A stretch of DNA of 16,859 nt from an uncultured Phycisphaerales bacterium (GTDB taxonomy: Bacteria; Planctomycetota; Phycisphaerae; Sedimentisphaerales; Anaerobacaceae): contig CALEZT010000090.1 in assembly GCA_937927975.1 (NCBI GenBank), positions 1 to 16,859 of the forward strand, in the 5' to 3' direction. Position numbers and translations under genes: made by a program. This document shows positions 6,036-13,901 of this stretch, piece by piece. Positions within the stretch are counted from its first letter, which is position 1; every line of letters begins with the position of its first letter. Under the pieces are notes generated by a model, which was not told the origin of the DNA, ran no database searches, and saw only the letters and a list, made by a program, of their open reading frames with translations.

Positions 6036-7244
6036 ATGTCGAAGAGCGACTATACAGAGATGCGAAGAAGCGTGACAAGAGGTCTGCTCAGGAGCTTTCG
6101 TGTCGGCTTTGGGTTGCCCAGGCTGTGCATGCCTTCGCAACACAGAGACGTTCTCCTGTGCTGCAACATGCCGTTGGCGGCAGACTATCTGGGTTCCTTC
6201 TGGAGGTTGTTTCGACAGGACCCGCGTCTGAGGTTCCGTGTTCTGGCCACGTGGCCCCTGATCGCGAGCCGTTGCGAGGAGGACATCGCGCATGTTCGCA
6301 CGCGATTGCCCATCCCTGAGACGCACAGATTCTGGGCCTATGCAAGACCGTGGGATCTTACTGTCTGTTCGGACCACTGTCTTAACGGCGAAATAAGACC
6401 GAAACAGGCCATCTTCATCGGACATGGACCCCACAACAAGTCCTACAACGGGGGGATGGTCACCTACACGTATGGGCAGAGCATTCGCGACGGAAAAGGG
6501 CGCTTCATTTATACGCGGATCTTCGAGGAACGGGAGACGAATCGAGAACAGGCTCTTCAGGCAGACCCGTCGTTGAAGGACCTAATCGCAGTGGTCGGCA
6601 GCCTGGAGAACGACCGGCTGTTGGAGCAGTCGCGACGGAGGGAGGAATTCCGCCGGCGGATGGGATACGAGCGCGACGATGTCGTGGTCTTTGTGCTGAG
6701 CACGTGGGGCGAGAGCTGCCTTCTTCATACGATGGGTGTTGAATTGTTGGAGCAGGCCCGCAGGCTCCAGTCCGAATTCAAGTTCATCTTCAGTGCTCAT
6801 CCGCACGAGTACCGTCCTCGGACTGACGGCGGGCGGGTGTGGGGCGAGTATCTGCGCTCGCAGAAGGCACAGGGCTTCGCCATCCGGGAACCCTCGGAGG
6901 ACTGGATACCCTACATGGTTGCCAGCGACATCGTTGTGAGCGACCATACAGGTCTTGTCGAGCCCGCCGCACTGCTGGAGAAACCCATCATCGTGGTCCC
7001 GGTCCCGGACGGTCTTATATGGAAGCATTCCGCCACTTGGCAGATCCGTCGGTTCGCGCCCACCCTGCATGACGCGACCATGTTGCGGGACTGCCTGCAT
7101 AGAGTGAAGACCGACTATCCCTATGACGAACTTCACGAACTGGCTCAGACCCTGAACCCGTATCCGGGAGAGGCGGCAACACGGATTCGAAAAGAGGTCT
7201 ATGGCCTGCTGGGAATTCCACCGGCCCCGGTGAGCCCGGACTAG
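6036..7244 (+). CDS. CDP-glycerol glycerophosphotransferase-like protein (TagB/TagF-type fold)
   Basis: This 402-aa protein resembles the C-terminal catalytic part of teichoic-acid CDP-glycerol transferases. Visible landmarks are IGHGPHNKSY (H130), VLSTWGESC (222-228), FSAHPHEY (H255/H257) and SDIVVSDHTGLVEPAALLEKP (298-317). These match the HG, TWR-like, HP and SDxSS...E...KP motifs of the GT-B-like family. It would transfer a phospho-alcohol from a CDP donor to a membrane or saccharide acceptor. No transmembrane helix is seen; a basic N-terminus (residues 9-25) may give peripheral membrane binding. ATG 6036 is chosen because TAGGAAG at 6021-6027 is 8 nt upstream; an in-frame GTG at 6027 overlaps that RBS. 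It begins 1 nt after the acetyltransferase stop, so the two are coupled. Acceptor and polymer are unknown. Confidence 0.8.
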   Translation: MSKSDYTEMRRSVTRGLLRSFRVGFGLPRLCMPSQHRDVLLCCNMPLAADYLGSFWRLFRQDPRLRFRVLATWPLIASRCEEDIAHVRTRLPIPETHRFWAYARPWDLTVCSDHCLNGEIRPKQAIFIGHGPHNKSYNGGMVTYTYGQSIRDGKGRFIYTRIFEERETNREQALQADPSLKDLIAVVGSLENDRLLEQSRRREEFRRRMGYERDDVVVFVLSTWGESCLLHTMGVELLEQARRLQSEFKFIFSAHPHEYRPRTDGGRVWGEYLRSQKAQGFAIREPSEDWIPYMVASDIVVSDHTGLVEPAALLEKPIIVVPVPDGLIWKHSATWQIRRFAPTLHDATMLRDCLHRVKTDYPYDELHELAQTLNPYPGEAATRIRKEVYGLLGIPPAPVSPD

Positions 7245-7263
7245 CGAAGCTGAGAGTGAAGCT

Positions 7264-7288
7264 GAGGGACAGTTGCTATTTGTCCCTC
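7264..7288. terminator. hairpin between convergent genes (possible bidirectional terminator)
   Basis: GAGGGACA (7264-7271) and TGTCCCTC (7281-7288) form a perfect 8-bp stem with a 9-nt loop, in the short gap between the convergent genes ending at 7244 and 7374. No long T-tract follows on either strand. The GGGACA...TGTCCC form resembles REP-like palindromes, so it may be a mobile palindrome used as a terminator. Confidence 0.45.
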
Positions 7289-7373
7289 CCGGGAAGGCCG
7301 CCCGCCCTGAACGACTTCCCTCCCGCACAACCCTGAGGTCTCGCGGGGTTTCGGATCTTCGGGTCTCGCGGCG

Positions 7374-9416
7374 TCAGAAGCGGTAGACGACCTTCGCGAA
7401 CACGCTGTTGACGTCCTCGTCGCCGGTTTCGTAGTCGTTCCAGAGCACGTAGAGATCGATCTGCTTGCGCACCGGCCAGGAGAAGAGCGTCGTCAGGTTG
7501 TGTCGGCCCTCGGAGGTCTGTTCGGCGGTGAACTTGATCCTCGCCTTCCAGGAGAAGCTGTACTGTGTGACGGACCGCCACAGCCAGGCGGTGTCGTCTT
7601 GCTCCCGGTCCGTCCACTGACGGTAGTTGCCTCCAACGGTGGTCGCGAGCCGGTCGTTGATCCGCTGCGGCTTGTCCAGCGAGTATTCGACGTACGGCTC
7701 CAACTCGTACTCGCCCTTCTCCACGCCCACGCTGACGGAGTTCCAGATATCCACCTCCTCGTTGTATTCGATCACGATCCGATCGGACCAGTTCTGGTAC
7801 GGGTCGCGGAACCGGTCCCGCCGGTGGTACCACAGCTCGATCTCGTTCCGCAGGCAGAGGCCCGCCGATTCGTCGAAATCGCGCAGCGTCGTATCGTGGT
7901 CGTTGTTCTCATAGAGGCGGGCCTCCGAGCCCAGCGAGATCCACTTGAGAAACTTGCTGTCGAGATTCTGGCGGTAATTCAGGAACGAGCCCGGCCCGCG
8001 GATGTCCCGCCGGGGCACGTAGCCCAGGTCCGGCCGAAAGCCCCGCGAGATGTCGCGGACGTTCACGCCCCACCAGAAGGGCTGCGTCCCGCCGTTGAGG
8101 GACGCGTAGGCGGCGTAGGCGTCCTCGTCGGTCGTCCCGCCGGTCTCGATCCCCTCGGAGTCCGAGAGCCCCAGGATCTGGGTCGTCAGCGACGTGGTGC
8201 TGTCGAAGAACAGGCGGGAATCGAGGCCGCCGGTGAGATTGTTGCCGTTCTCGCGAAACGAGGTGGCCCAGGTGCCGCCGACGTGGCCGTGCTCGCCGGC
8301 GTCGTGGATGAACCGCCCGACGTGGTAGTTGCCCCGGAACATCTCCCCTTGGCGTCCGATGTCGCCCTGGACATCGACGAGGCCCAGGGCCCAGTCTTTG
8401 CCCTGGCCGGTGACCTTGCCTCCGGCGTCGATCTTCTGGAAGCGCCGACTGTAGTAGATGCTCACGGGCGTGTCGAACAGCTCGCTGCCTTCACGGAAGA
8501 ACGTGCGGCGTTCCCGCAGGAACCGCTCGGTGTCCCGCAGCTCGATCGTGTCGGGGTCGGCCTCGACCTGGCCGAAGTCGGGGTTGATCGTGAAGGCGCT
8601 GGTCAGCTCGGAATTCAGGCGCATCGAGATATCCGCGCCCGTGGAGAACTCGCCGCTGCCCTCATCGACGTCGTAGGTGCTGCTCACATACGTCTCGACC
8701 CTCGGTTGCCTGTCGACCTTGACGTTCGCCAGGTCGAGCCCGGTGATCGTGCCGAACTCTCGCGGGTAGCGCGCCTGGCTGTTGCGGTAGCACCAATAGC
8801 TGTTCTCCTGGAGGCCATGCTCGACCCGCCGGAAGTTGCACCCCCACACGACCCCGTCCTTGCGATCGAACAGCAGGTTGCCGATCGGGATGGCGATCTC
8901 GGCGAACCACCGGTCCTCGGCCACGGTGCAGGCCGCTTTCCAGTCGCAGCCCCAACTGTCGTCGAACTGGAAAAGCCCCATCCTCGCATCGTACCGGGTC
9001 CCGAGCGTGTTGACGGCGAAGACATAGGCGCGCCGCAGGTCGTGGAAGGTGTCCAGGCGGATCTCCACGCGGTCCTCGCCCTCGAGGGGCTGGTCGTACT
9101 TGCGCTCGACGGCGACGATCCGGCCGGGCTCGGGTTCGAGGCACTCGAAGCCGAAGTAGACGTAGGTGTCGTCGTACAGGATACGGACGCGCGTCTGCTC
9201 CAGGGCCGGCCGCTCAGTCTTGTAATCGATGAAATCCGTCGCGACCTCGGCGATCGCCCAGCAGGGCTCGTCGAGCACGCCGTCGATAACGGGCGAGGAA
9301 TCGGGGCAACTGGCGGCCACGGACTTGGCCCCGTTGCGCGTGGAGGCCGCTTCCGCCCAGACCACGGGAAACAACGTCGGCAGGAGGATGGTCAGCACTT
9401 CGATAGAGCGTTTCAT
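7374..9416 (-). CDS. CBM9-like plus DUF5916 predicted outer-membrane protein
   Basis: This 680-aa protein starts with a signal peptide (MKRSIEVLTILLPTLFPVVWAEA, cleavage near residue 21-24). A CBM9/DOMON-like beta domain follows at about 40-215 (VIDGVLDEPCWAIAEV, YFGFECLEPEP, RWFAEIAIPIGNLLF). The rest is a DUF5916 beta-barrel region containing the hallmarks INPDFGQVEADPDTIEL and RRTFFREGSELFDTP. The C-terminus alternates hydrophobic and polar residues and ends in VVYRF, the aromatic ending expected of an outer-membrane beta-barrel signal. I infer an outer-membrane location; the function of DUF5916 proteins is not established. The Met at 9416 is chosen over upstream in-frame starts because it begins the signal peptide, although its RBS is not ideal. 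It is monocistronic and transcribed away from the asparagine-synthase operon. Confidence 0.88.
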   Translation of the reverse strand: MKRSIEVLTILLPTLFPVVWAEAASTRNGAKSVAASCPDSSPVIDGVLDEPCWAIAEVATDFIDYKTERPALEQTRVRILYDDTYVYFGFECLEPEPGRIVAVERKYDQPLEGEDRVEIRLDTFHDLRRAYVFAVNTLGTRYDARMGLFQFDDSWGCDWKAACTVAEDRWFAEIAIPIGNLLFDRKDGVVWGCNFRRVEHGLQENSYWCYRNSQARYPREFGTITGLDLANVKVDRQPRVETYVSSTYDVDEGSGEFSTGADISMRLNSELTSAFTINPDFGQVEADPDTIELRDTERFLRERRTFFREGSELFDTPVSIYYSRRFQKIDAGGKVTGQGKDWALGLVDVQGDIGRQGEMFRGNYHVGRFIHDAGEHGHVGGTWATSFRENGNNLTGGLDSRLFFDSTTSLTTQILGLSDSEGIETGGTTDEDAYAAYASLNGGTQPFWWGVNVRDISRGFRPDLGYVPRRDIRGPGSFLNYRQNLDSKFLKWISLGSEARLYENNDHDTTLRDFDESAGLCLRNEIELWYHRRDRFRDPYQNWSDRIVIEYNEEVDIWNSVSVGVEKGEYELEPYVEYSLDKPQRINDRLATTVGGNYRQWTDREQDDTAWLWRSVTQYSFSWKARIKFTAEQTSEGRHNLTTLFSWPVRKQIDLYVLWNDYETGDEDVNSVFAKVVYRF

Positions 9417-9483
9417 GCAGTCTTCATTTCCTGCCGAAGAGTTCGTTGCACCACAGGACGTCACCCATGACTCTGGGGCCGAC

Positions 9484-9512
9484 ACTGTACCCGACGCGCG
9501 CACTGGTAACAA
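9484..9512 (-). promoter_or_regulatory. candidate promoter for the DUF5916 gene
   Basis: On the minus strand TTGTTA (9512-9507) and TACAGT (9489-9484) are 17 nt apart, each 4/6 to consensus. This would start transcription about 60 nt before the ATG at 9416. The match is moderate only. Confidence 0.3.
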
Positions 9513-9780
9513 CCCCGCTCCGGGAAAATCCTCTCTGACGCGTGAAACGACCTGCTTTTCCTCGCCGCCACGTTTGGACCTCCGGAACGGCCGTCTCGGA
9601 AGACCCCCCTGAGAGGCGGAGGTATAGTCCCCATTCATCCACATCCTCAATCAAGTGCCACACCCCTTCAGTTCTTCCGGCCAGTACCCCCGACCCGATC
9701 CTGCCGCCCGGCGAGATTGTCCGCCCGCCTGTAGGGAATCTTGCGGCGGCGCGAGGAAACCTCCATCCGGCGGTTTTGTG

Positions 9781-9809
9781 TTGACTTTGGCGAGAAAAGG
9801 TGCTATAGT
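9781..9809 (+). promoter_or_regulatory. strong sigma-70-type promoter of the asparagine-synthase/VCBS/dgkA operon
   Basis: TTGACT (9781-9786) and TATAGT (9804-9809) are separated by exactly 17 nt, each 5/6 to consensus. This is the best housekeeping-type promoter in the window. Transcription would start near 9816, giving a leader of about 140 nt before the ATG at 9958. Confidence 0.65.
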
Positions 9810-9833
9810 GGGTCTCCGATGGATCTGGATGAG

Positions 9834-9850
9834 GAAGCCACGCGGGCTTC
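9834..9850 (+). promoter_or_regulatory. hairpin in the 5' leader of the asparagine-synthase-like operon
   Basis: GAAGCC and GGCTTC form a perfect 6-bp stem around ACGCG, starting about 20 nt after the predicted transcription start. It could stabilise the transcript or bind a regulator. No riboswitch class was recognised. Confidence 0.3.
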
Positions 9851-9957
9851 ATACCGAGAACGGAAGTTTCCTATGGGCGTACCGCAGCAGCATGGATGGA
9901 TCCGTGGCGTCGGCTTCGGGGCCGGGTGTGGATTTCCAGCGTGGGAGGACCGACAGA

Positions 9958-11811
9958 ATGGCGGGGATAGCCGGGGTGGTGGGCCAACGGTCTCGCGTGG
10001 AGGGGGCGGCGTTGTTGGACGCGATGCTTCGCGTCATGATGTACGAACCTTTCTACACGCGCGCATCGCACGTCGACGCGGAGAGCGGATGGTGCGCGGG
10101 AGGCGCATCCATCCGAGGAGGATTTGCGGATGGTCTGCCGGTACGCAATGAGAAGGGCGACATTCTCCTGTTTCTTTCCGGTGAGTGCTTCCTGGCTCCC
10201 GAGGTCCTGAGTGAACTGCGCGCCAGAGGACATCGATTCGATCCGCTCAACGCCAGCGTCCTGGTTCATTTGTACGAAGAGCGGGGCATCCGGTTCCTCC
10301 AGGAGCTCAACGGCTGGTTCAGCGGTCTGCTTCTGGACGTCGGCCGACGTCGGGCCCTGCTCTTCAACGACCGCTACGCCATGCAGAAGATGTACTACCA
10401 TGAATCCCCCGACCGGGTCTGCTTTGCGTCCGAGGCGAAGGCCTTGCTCGCCGCGATCCCCTCGCTGCGAGCGATCGACGAAAGGGGCGTCGCCGACTAC
10501 CTGGCTTTCGACTGTGTGCTCGACGAACGGACGTTCTTCCCGCACATCCACGTTCTGGCTCCCGGTTCGCTCTGGATCTTCGAGCAGGATCGCGTCGAGA
10601 AGACGCGATACTTCGATCCCGCTGAATATGAGACGCAGGGCTCTCTGGCGGCGGAACCCTTCCTGGAGGAACTGACCGCCGCGTTCCAGAAGGTGGTTCC
10701 CCGCTACCTTCAGGGCCGGAAGCTCTCCCTGGCGCTCACCGCCGGACTGGACACGCGACTCATCCTGGCGTGTCTGCCACCGAACGATCCCCAGGTTGAA
10801 GCGGTCACGTTCGCCGGCCCTCGTCGGGACAGCATGGACGTTCGGATCGCCAGAACGCTCAGCAGCAAGTCCGGGATTCCCCATCACACGATCCGGCTCG
10901 ACGGGGACTTCCTCGCGAGGTATCCGGATCACGCCGCACGCGCCATGTACGTCTCCGACGGCATGGCCGATGCGACCACCGTCGATTGCCTCTACCTGGA
11001 GCGATGCGTCAGAGAAATCGCTCCGGTCAAACTGATGGGCGGATTCGGCAGCCAGGTTCTCGGGCGGGTCAAGCCCGCTCTCCGCGCGCGTCTGCCCGTA
11101 GCGGAGCTTATCCATCCTGATTTCCGGGCCCAGGTTCCGCCTGCATCGCGTTGCCCCTCCCCAGAAGAGCCCGGCCATCCTCTCACGCGCATGCTGCGCC
11201 GGGAGATTCCCTGGTACTGGTCGAAGTTCACCGTGCCTCAGATGTCCCAGGTCATGGTTCGCAGTCCGTTCCTGGACAACGACTTCATTCGGCTGTTGTA
11301 CCGCGCTCCACAGGAGGGATACGACGGCAGCGCGTTCGAAATCCGCGCCATCCGCCGGTACAACGAGCGACTGATGGCCGTCCGAACCAACAAGGGGATC
11401 GGCGGCAGCGCCTCGCCGGTCATCGACCGCTTCGTCCGCAATGCCGTCCGGTTCCGCCGAATGGCGGACAGGGCGCTCCATTGGGAGATCCTGCCCCATT
11501 CGATGCACCACATGGTGGCTCGCGCAGACCGCTGGATGTTGTCCCCGCTCCGCCTGGACCGTCTGTTCTTCGGCTCGGAATGCTACCAGCACTACAACCT
11601 CTGGTTTCGTCGCGAATTGAGTCCGTACGTCAGGGAGATTCTGCTGGACAACACGACCCTGCAACGGCCGTATTGGGACCCCGCGCATTTGCGCAGGATC
11701 GTTGAGGACCACATCCGCGGCCACGGCCGATATCTCCGGGAGATCCGCAAGGTCCTGACCATTGAACTGCTCCACCGCGCGTTCCTGGAGAATGGGAGGC
11801 AGAGGTCCTGA
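9958..11811 (+). CDS. asparagine synthase-like protein lacking the glutaminase cysteine
   Basis: This 617-aa protein has the AsnB architecture: an N-terminal class-II glutamine amidotransferase-like domain (about 1-200; LFLSGECF, NDRYAMQKMYY, FASEAKALL) and a C-terminal ATP-pyrophosphatase synthase domain (about 235-600). The start ATG has GGAGG 9 nt upstream and gives M-A-G-I-A-G-V-V-G, so the nucleophile Cys2 that should follow Met1 is Ala. The glutaminase half is therefore expected to be inactive, as in some amide-forming relatives (beta-lactam synthetase type). The adenylation P-loop reads LTAGLDTRL (260-268) instead of SGGLDSS but keeps the G-L-D core. It may join an amine to an activated carboxylate, probably on a glycan or other surface molecule. 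First gene of an operon with a VCBS protein and a DgkA-type kinase. Confidence 0.88.
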   Translation: MAGIAGVVGQRSRVEGAALLDAMLRVMMYEPFYTRASHVDAESGWCAGGASIRGGFADGLPVRNEKGDILLFLSGECFLAPEVLSELRARGHRFDPLNASVLVHLYEERGIRFLQELNGWFSGLLLDVGRRRALLFNDRYAMQKMYYHESPDRVCFASEAKALLAAIPSLRAIDERGVADYLAFDCVLDERTFFPHIHVLAPGSLWIFEQDRVEKTRYFDPAEYETQGSLAAEPFLEELTAAFQKVVPRYLQGRKLSLALTAGLDTRLILACLPPNDPQVEAVTFAGPRRDSMDVRIARTLSSKSGIPHHTIRLDGDFLARYPDHAARAMYVSDGMADATTVDCLYLERCVREIAPVKLMGGFGSQVLGRVKPALRARLPVAELIHPDFRAQVPPASRCPSPEEPGHPLTRMLRREIPWYWSKFTVPQMSQVMVRSPFLDNDFIRLLYRAPQEGYDGSAFEIRAIRRYNERLMAVRTNKGIGGSASPVIDRFVRNAVRFRRMADRALHWEILPHSMHHMVARADRWMLSPLRLDRLFFGSECYQHYNLWFRRELSPYVREILLDNTTLQRPYWDPAHLRRIVEDHIRGHGRYLREIRKVLTIELLHRAFLENGRQRS

Positions 11812-11819
11812 GCGGGACG

Positions 11820-12008
11820 GTGTCAGATCTCTTTTCCGAAGAGGCCGTTTGGGACTGGGGAGGCATAGCCAGTGAAGAGCCCGTGGAAGAGAGGGCCCAG
11901 GGTCGTCCATGCGGGGTTCTTGGCCAATACAAGGAGGCTCTCCCCGAACCCGACCTGATCCGGGCTGTCGAAGCCGAGCTCGTGAAGAAGCGCCGAATCT
12001 TAGCTTGA
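11820..12008 (+). CDS. doubtful small ORF (62 aa)
   Basis: A GTG-started 62-codon frame begins 9 nt after the stop of the asparagine-synthase-like gene. The product (MSDLFSEEAVWDWGG... ending AEAELVKKRRILA-like) has a plausible acidic/basic mix and a C-terminal amphipathic helix, but no recognised family. The RBS is weak and translation would depend on coupling. It fills an otherwise empty 273-bp gap inside the operon. It could equally be untranslated spacer. Confidence 0.3.
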   Translation: MSDLFSEEAVWDWGGIASEEPVEERAQGRPCGVLGQYKEALPEPDLIRAVEAELVKKRRILA

Positions 12009-12084
12009 CCGCAAGCGCCGCACGAGCCATCTTATACCGACCGATGCTCAGGTCGTCCGCCCGGTTGAAAGGAGTTTGCCTGTG

Positions 12085-13359
12085 ATGCCTCTGCTGCTTG
12101 CGACGGTTTCGCTTCTGGCGACGAAGGCCGACTGGCCGCAAGAGCGACCCTGGGCCTGCCATGTCATTGACGACTCCTCCCGAGGGGCCGACGGCGCCAG
12201 GCTGGCCGATATCAATGGCGACGGATGGGCGGACATCGCGACGGGCTGGGAGGAAGGCGGAGTCACGCGGGTGTATATCAACCCTGGGCCGGCTCGATCG
12301 AGGACGAAATGGCCTGCGATCACCGTGGGCAATACCCCCTCCGTGGAGGACGCCGTCTTCGTCGATCTGGATCAGGACGGCGTGGCGGACGTGGTCAGTT
12401 GCTGCGAGGGCGAAACGCGAACCGTGTATGTTCACTGGGCTCCGCCCGACGCGAGCGGGCGAACATCATCGGCTGCATGGCGGCAGGAGCCGATCCCCGC
12501 CACCCAGGGTCTGCTGCAATGGATGTTCGCGCATCCGATGCAGATGGACGGCGCCAACGGGGTCGATCTCGTGGTCGGGGGCAAGGGCCCGAACGCCCGG
12601 ATCGGATGGCTCCAGGCCCCCCCGAATCCGCGCGATCTGGCGGCCTGGAGATGGCGCCCGATGTCGGAAATCGGCTGGCTGATGTCGATTATCCTATCGG
12701 ACATGGACCACGACGGCGATGAGGATGTCCTGCTGACGGACCGCCGGGGCGAGCTGCGGGGCTGCCGATGGCTGGAGAACCCCGGGCCCGGCGCTGCGCA
12801 GAGCGGGAATTGGCCCTGCCATTTCGTGGGAGGACGGGATGCGGAGGTCATGTTCATGACCACGGCGGACCTCGATGGAGATGGCTTCCAGGACGTGCTG
12901 GCGGCGGCCAAGCGGGCCCAGGTGCTGTACTTTCGACGACTCGACAACGGCGGCAAACAGTGGGTCGAAGTGAGCATCCCCTATCCGGCGGGCATGGGCA
13001 CAGCCAAGGCCGTGGCCGTGGGAGACATCGATCTGGATGGTCGTCCGGATCTCGTGGTCAGTTGCGAAAACGCAGACCCTCCGAAATCGGGAGTCCAATG
13101 GATGTCCTACGAGCGGTCCCCTCTCGAACCGAACTGGCGCGGTCACGAAATCAGCGGGCCGGCGGGGATCAAATTCGATCTCGTGCAGCTTCTCGATCTG
13201 GACGGGGACGGCGACCTGGATGTACTGACGTGCGAAGAGGCCCAGAATCTGGGCCTGATCTGGTACGAGAATCCATATGGCTGGTGTTGCCCCGCTCCCG
13301 GACGGCTGGGCGCAACCCGGTCGGCGGCATTGCAGAACAGACCCGAGGCAGATAAATGA
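12085..13359 (+). CDS. exported FG-GAP/VCBS-repeat protein
   Basis: This 424-aa protein consists of about six FG-GAP/VCBS-like blades, each with a Ca2+-binding D-x-D/N-x-D-G-x-x-D loop: DINGDGWAD, DLDQDGVAD, DMDHDGDED, DLDGDGFQD, DIDLDGRPD and DLDGDGDLD. Such repeats fold as an extracytoplasmic beta-propeller and usually mediate binding. The N-terminus (MPLLLATVSLLATKAD) looks like a short signal sequence without a clear basic n-region. GGAG at 12071-12074 fits either GTG 12082 or ATG 12085; I use the ATG. The C-terminus ends in a Cys pair (WCCPAPG) and a short basic tail. Its stop overlaps the dgkA start by 4 nt, so the two are coupled. The ligand is unknown. Confidence 0.85.
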   Translation: MPLLLATVSLLATKADWPQERPWACHVIDDSSRGADGARLADINGDGWADIATGWEEGGVTRVYINPGPARSRTKWPAITVGNTPSVEDAVFVDLDQDGVADVVSCCEGETRTVYVHWAPPDASGRTSSAAWRQEPIPATQGLLQWMFAHPMQMDGANGVDLVVGGKGPNARIGWLQAPPNPRDLAAWRWRPMSEIGWLMSIILSDMDHDGDEDVLLTDRRGELRGCRWLENPGPGAAQSGNWPCHFVGGRDAEVMFMTTADLDGDGFQDVLAAAKRAQVLYFRRLDNGGKQWVEVSIPYPAGMGTAKAVAVGDIDLDGRPDLVVSCENADPPKSGVQWMSYERSPLEPNWRGHEISGPAGIKFDLVQLLDLDGDGDLDVLTCEEAQNLGLIWYENPYGWCCPAPGRLGATRSAALQNRPEADK

Positions 13360-13742
13360 GGAACAAGTTTCTTGGCACGGGATTGCAGGGATTCCACCCG
13401 GTACGCAAGGTCCGCGTCATTCTGTCGGGAATGCGCTACGCCATTCTGTACGACCTGTCCGTCACCTACAGAATCGTGCTCTCTTGCGTGGTCCTCTTGG
13501 CGTGCTTTCATTACCGCCAATGGCTCGATTTCAGTCTGGTACTCGTTTCGACCGGACTGATGCTGGTTTCGGAGATGTTCAATACGACCATCGAAGCGCT
13601 GTGCGACTTCCTGGAGCCCGCGGAAAACCACAAGATCGGCGTGATCAAGGACATCGCCGCTGCCGCAACGGGCATCAGCATCCTGATCTGGTTCATCGTG
13701 CTTATCCTGGAGTCGGTGCGCGTCTGGTGGATGCTGCAATGA
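13356..13742 (+). CDS. dgkA: diacylglycerol kinase, DgkA family (or undecaprenol kinase)
   Basis: This 128-aa integral membrane protein has three hydrophobic segments (about 40-52, 58-72, 103-123). It carries the family signature SEMFNTTIEALCDFLEP...KIGVIKDIAAAATG, with E73, N76, E80, D84, K98 and D99 at the conserved active-site positions. It would phosphorylate diacylglycerol, or undecaprenol as the Gram-positive homologues do, using ATP at the inner membrane. The start ATG overlaps the stop of the VCBS gene (ATGA, 13356-13359). In E. coli DgkA recycles diacylglycerol released when phosphoglycerol groups are moved to periplasmic glucans. A similar lipid-recycling role beside envelope genes is plausible here but is only inferred. 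Confidence 0.9.
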   Translation: MRNKFLGTGLQGFHPVRKVRVILSGMRYAILYDLSVTYRIVLSCVVLLACFHYRQWLDFSLVLVSTGLMLVSEMFNTTIEALCDFLEPAENHKIGVIKDIAAAATGISILIWFIVLILESVRVWWMLQ

Positions 13743-13770
13743 ATCCCCAGGGCAATCGGAGGTCGGTGGG

Positions 13771-13851
13771 GAAAAGGGGACATTCTGCTTTTCTCTCGAA
13801 GACAGTCACGCAAAACGGCCCAAGCCCAGAAAAGCAGAATGTCCCCTTTTC
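13771..13851. repeat. 24-bp perfect inverted repeat (GGGGACATTCTGCTTTT-type palindromic element)
   Basis: The 24 bases at 13771-13794 (core GGGGACATTCTGCTTTT) recur as an exact reverse complement at 13828-13851, around a 33-nt loop. The element starts 28 bp after dgkA and could form a very stable hairpin. It looks like a REP/BIME-like or MITE-like mobile palindrome of the sort mobilised by REP-associated tyrosine transposases. No transposase is in the window. Confidence 0.8.
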
Positions 13852-13868
13852 TCGCCGAGAAACAAGCG

Positions 13869-13886
13869 ACGCCCCCGCCGGGGCGT
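13869..13886. repeat. GC-rich hairpin
   Basis: ACGCCCC (13869-13875) and GGGGCGT (13880-13886) form a 7-bp stem with a 4-nt loop, just after the 24-bp inverted repeat. No T-tract follows, so it is more likely part of the repeat island than a terminator. Confidence 0.45.
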
Positions 13887-13901
13887 TCGTCCCTAATCAT
13901 C

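Larger units (their letters stand above)
9417..9957. other. divergent promoter region between DUF5916 and asparagine-synthase-like genes
   Basis: These 541 bp separate two divergent genes. Frames that extend either gene into this gap have non-protein-like composition, so I treat it as regulatory. It contains candidate promoters for each direction (9484-9512 minus, 9781-9809 plus) and a leader hairpin GAAGCC-ACGCG-GGCTTC at 9834-9850. Confidence 0.55.

Noticed and set aside
7500..9470. 656-codon open frame on the plus strand antisense to the DUF5916 gene
   Set aside because: It is a GC-rich shadow frame of a well-supported gene, Val/Leu/Asp-rich with no family features.
9417..9650. 78-residue N-terminal extension of the DUF5916 protein
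   Set aside because: The Met at 9416 begins a clear signal peptide; an upstream extension would bury it and has low-quality composition.
9655..9957. 101-residue N-terminal extension of the asparagine-synthase-like protein
   Set aside because: It would span the strong promoter at 9781-9809. The ATG at 9958 has a good GGAGG and gives the family's normal MxGIAG start.
9871..12435. 854-codon open frame on the minus strand opposite the asparagine-synthase-like gene
   Set aside because: It is a shadow frame with Arg/Gln/His-rich composition and no motifs; the plus strand carries clear domains, an RBS and a promoter.
9958..13359. Lasso-peptide biosynthesis (AsnB homologue as cyclase)
   Set aside because: No precursor peptide, RRE protein or transglutaminase-like leader peptidase is visible around the gene.
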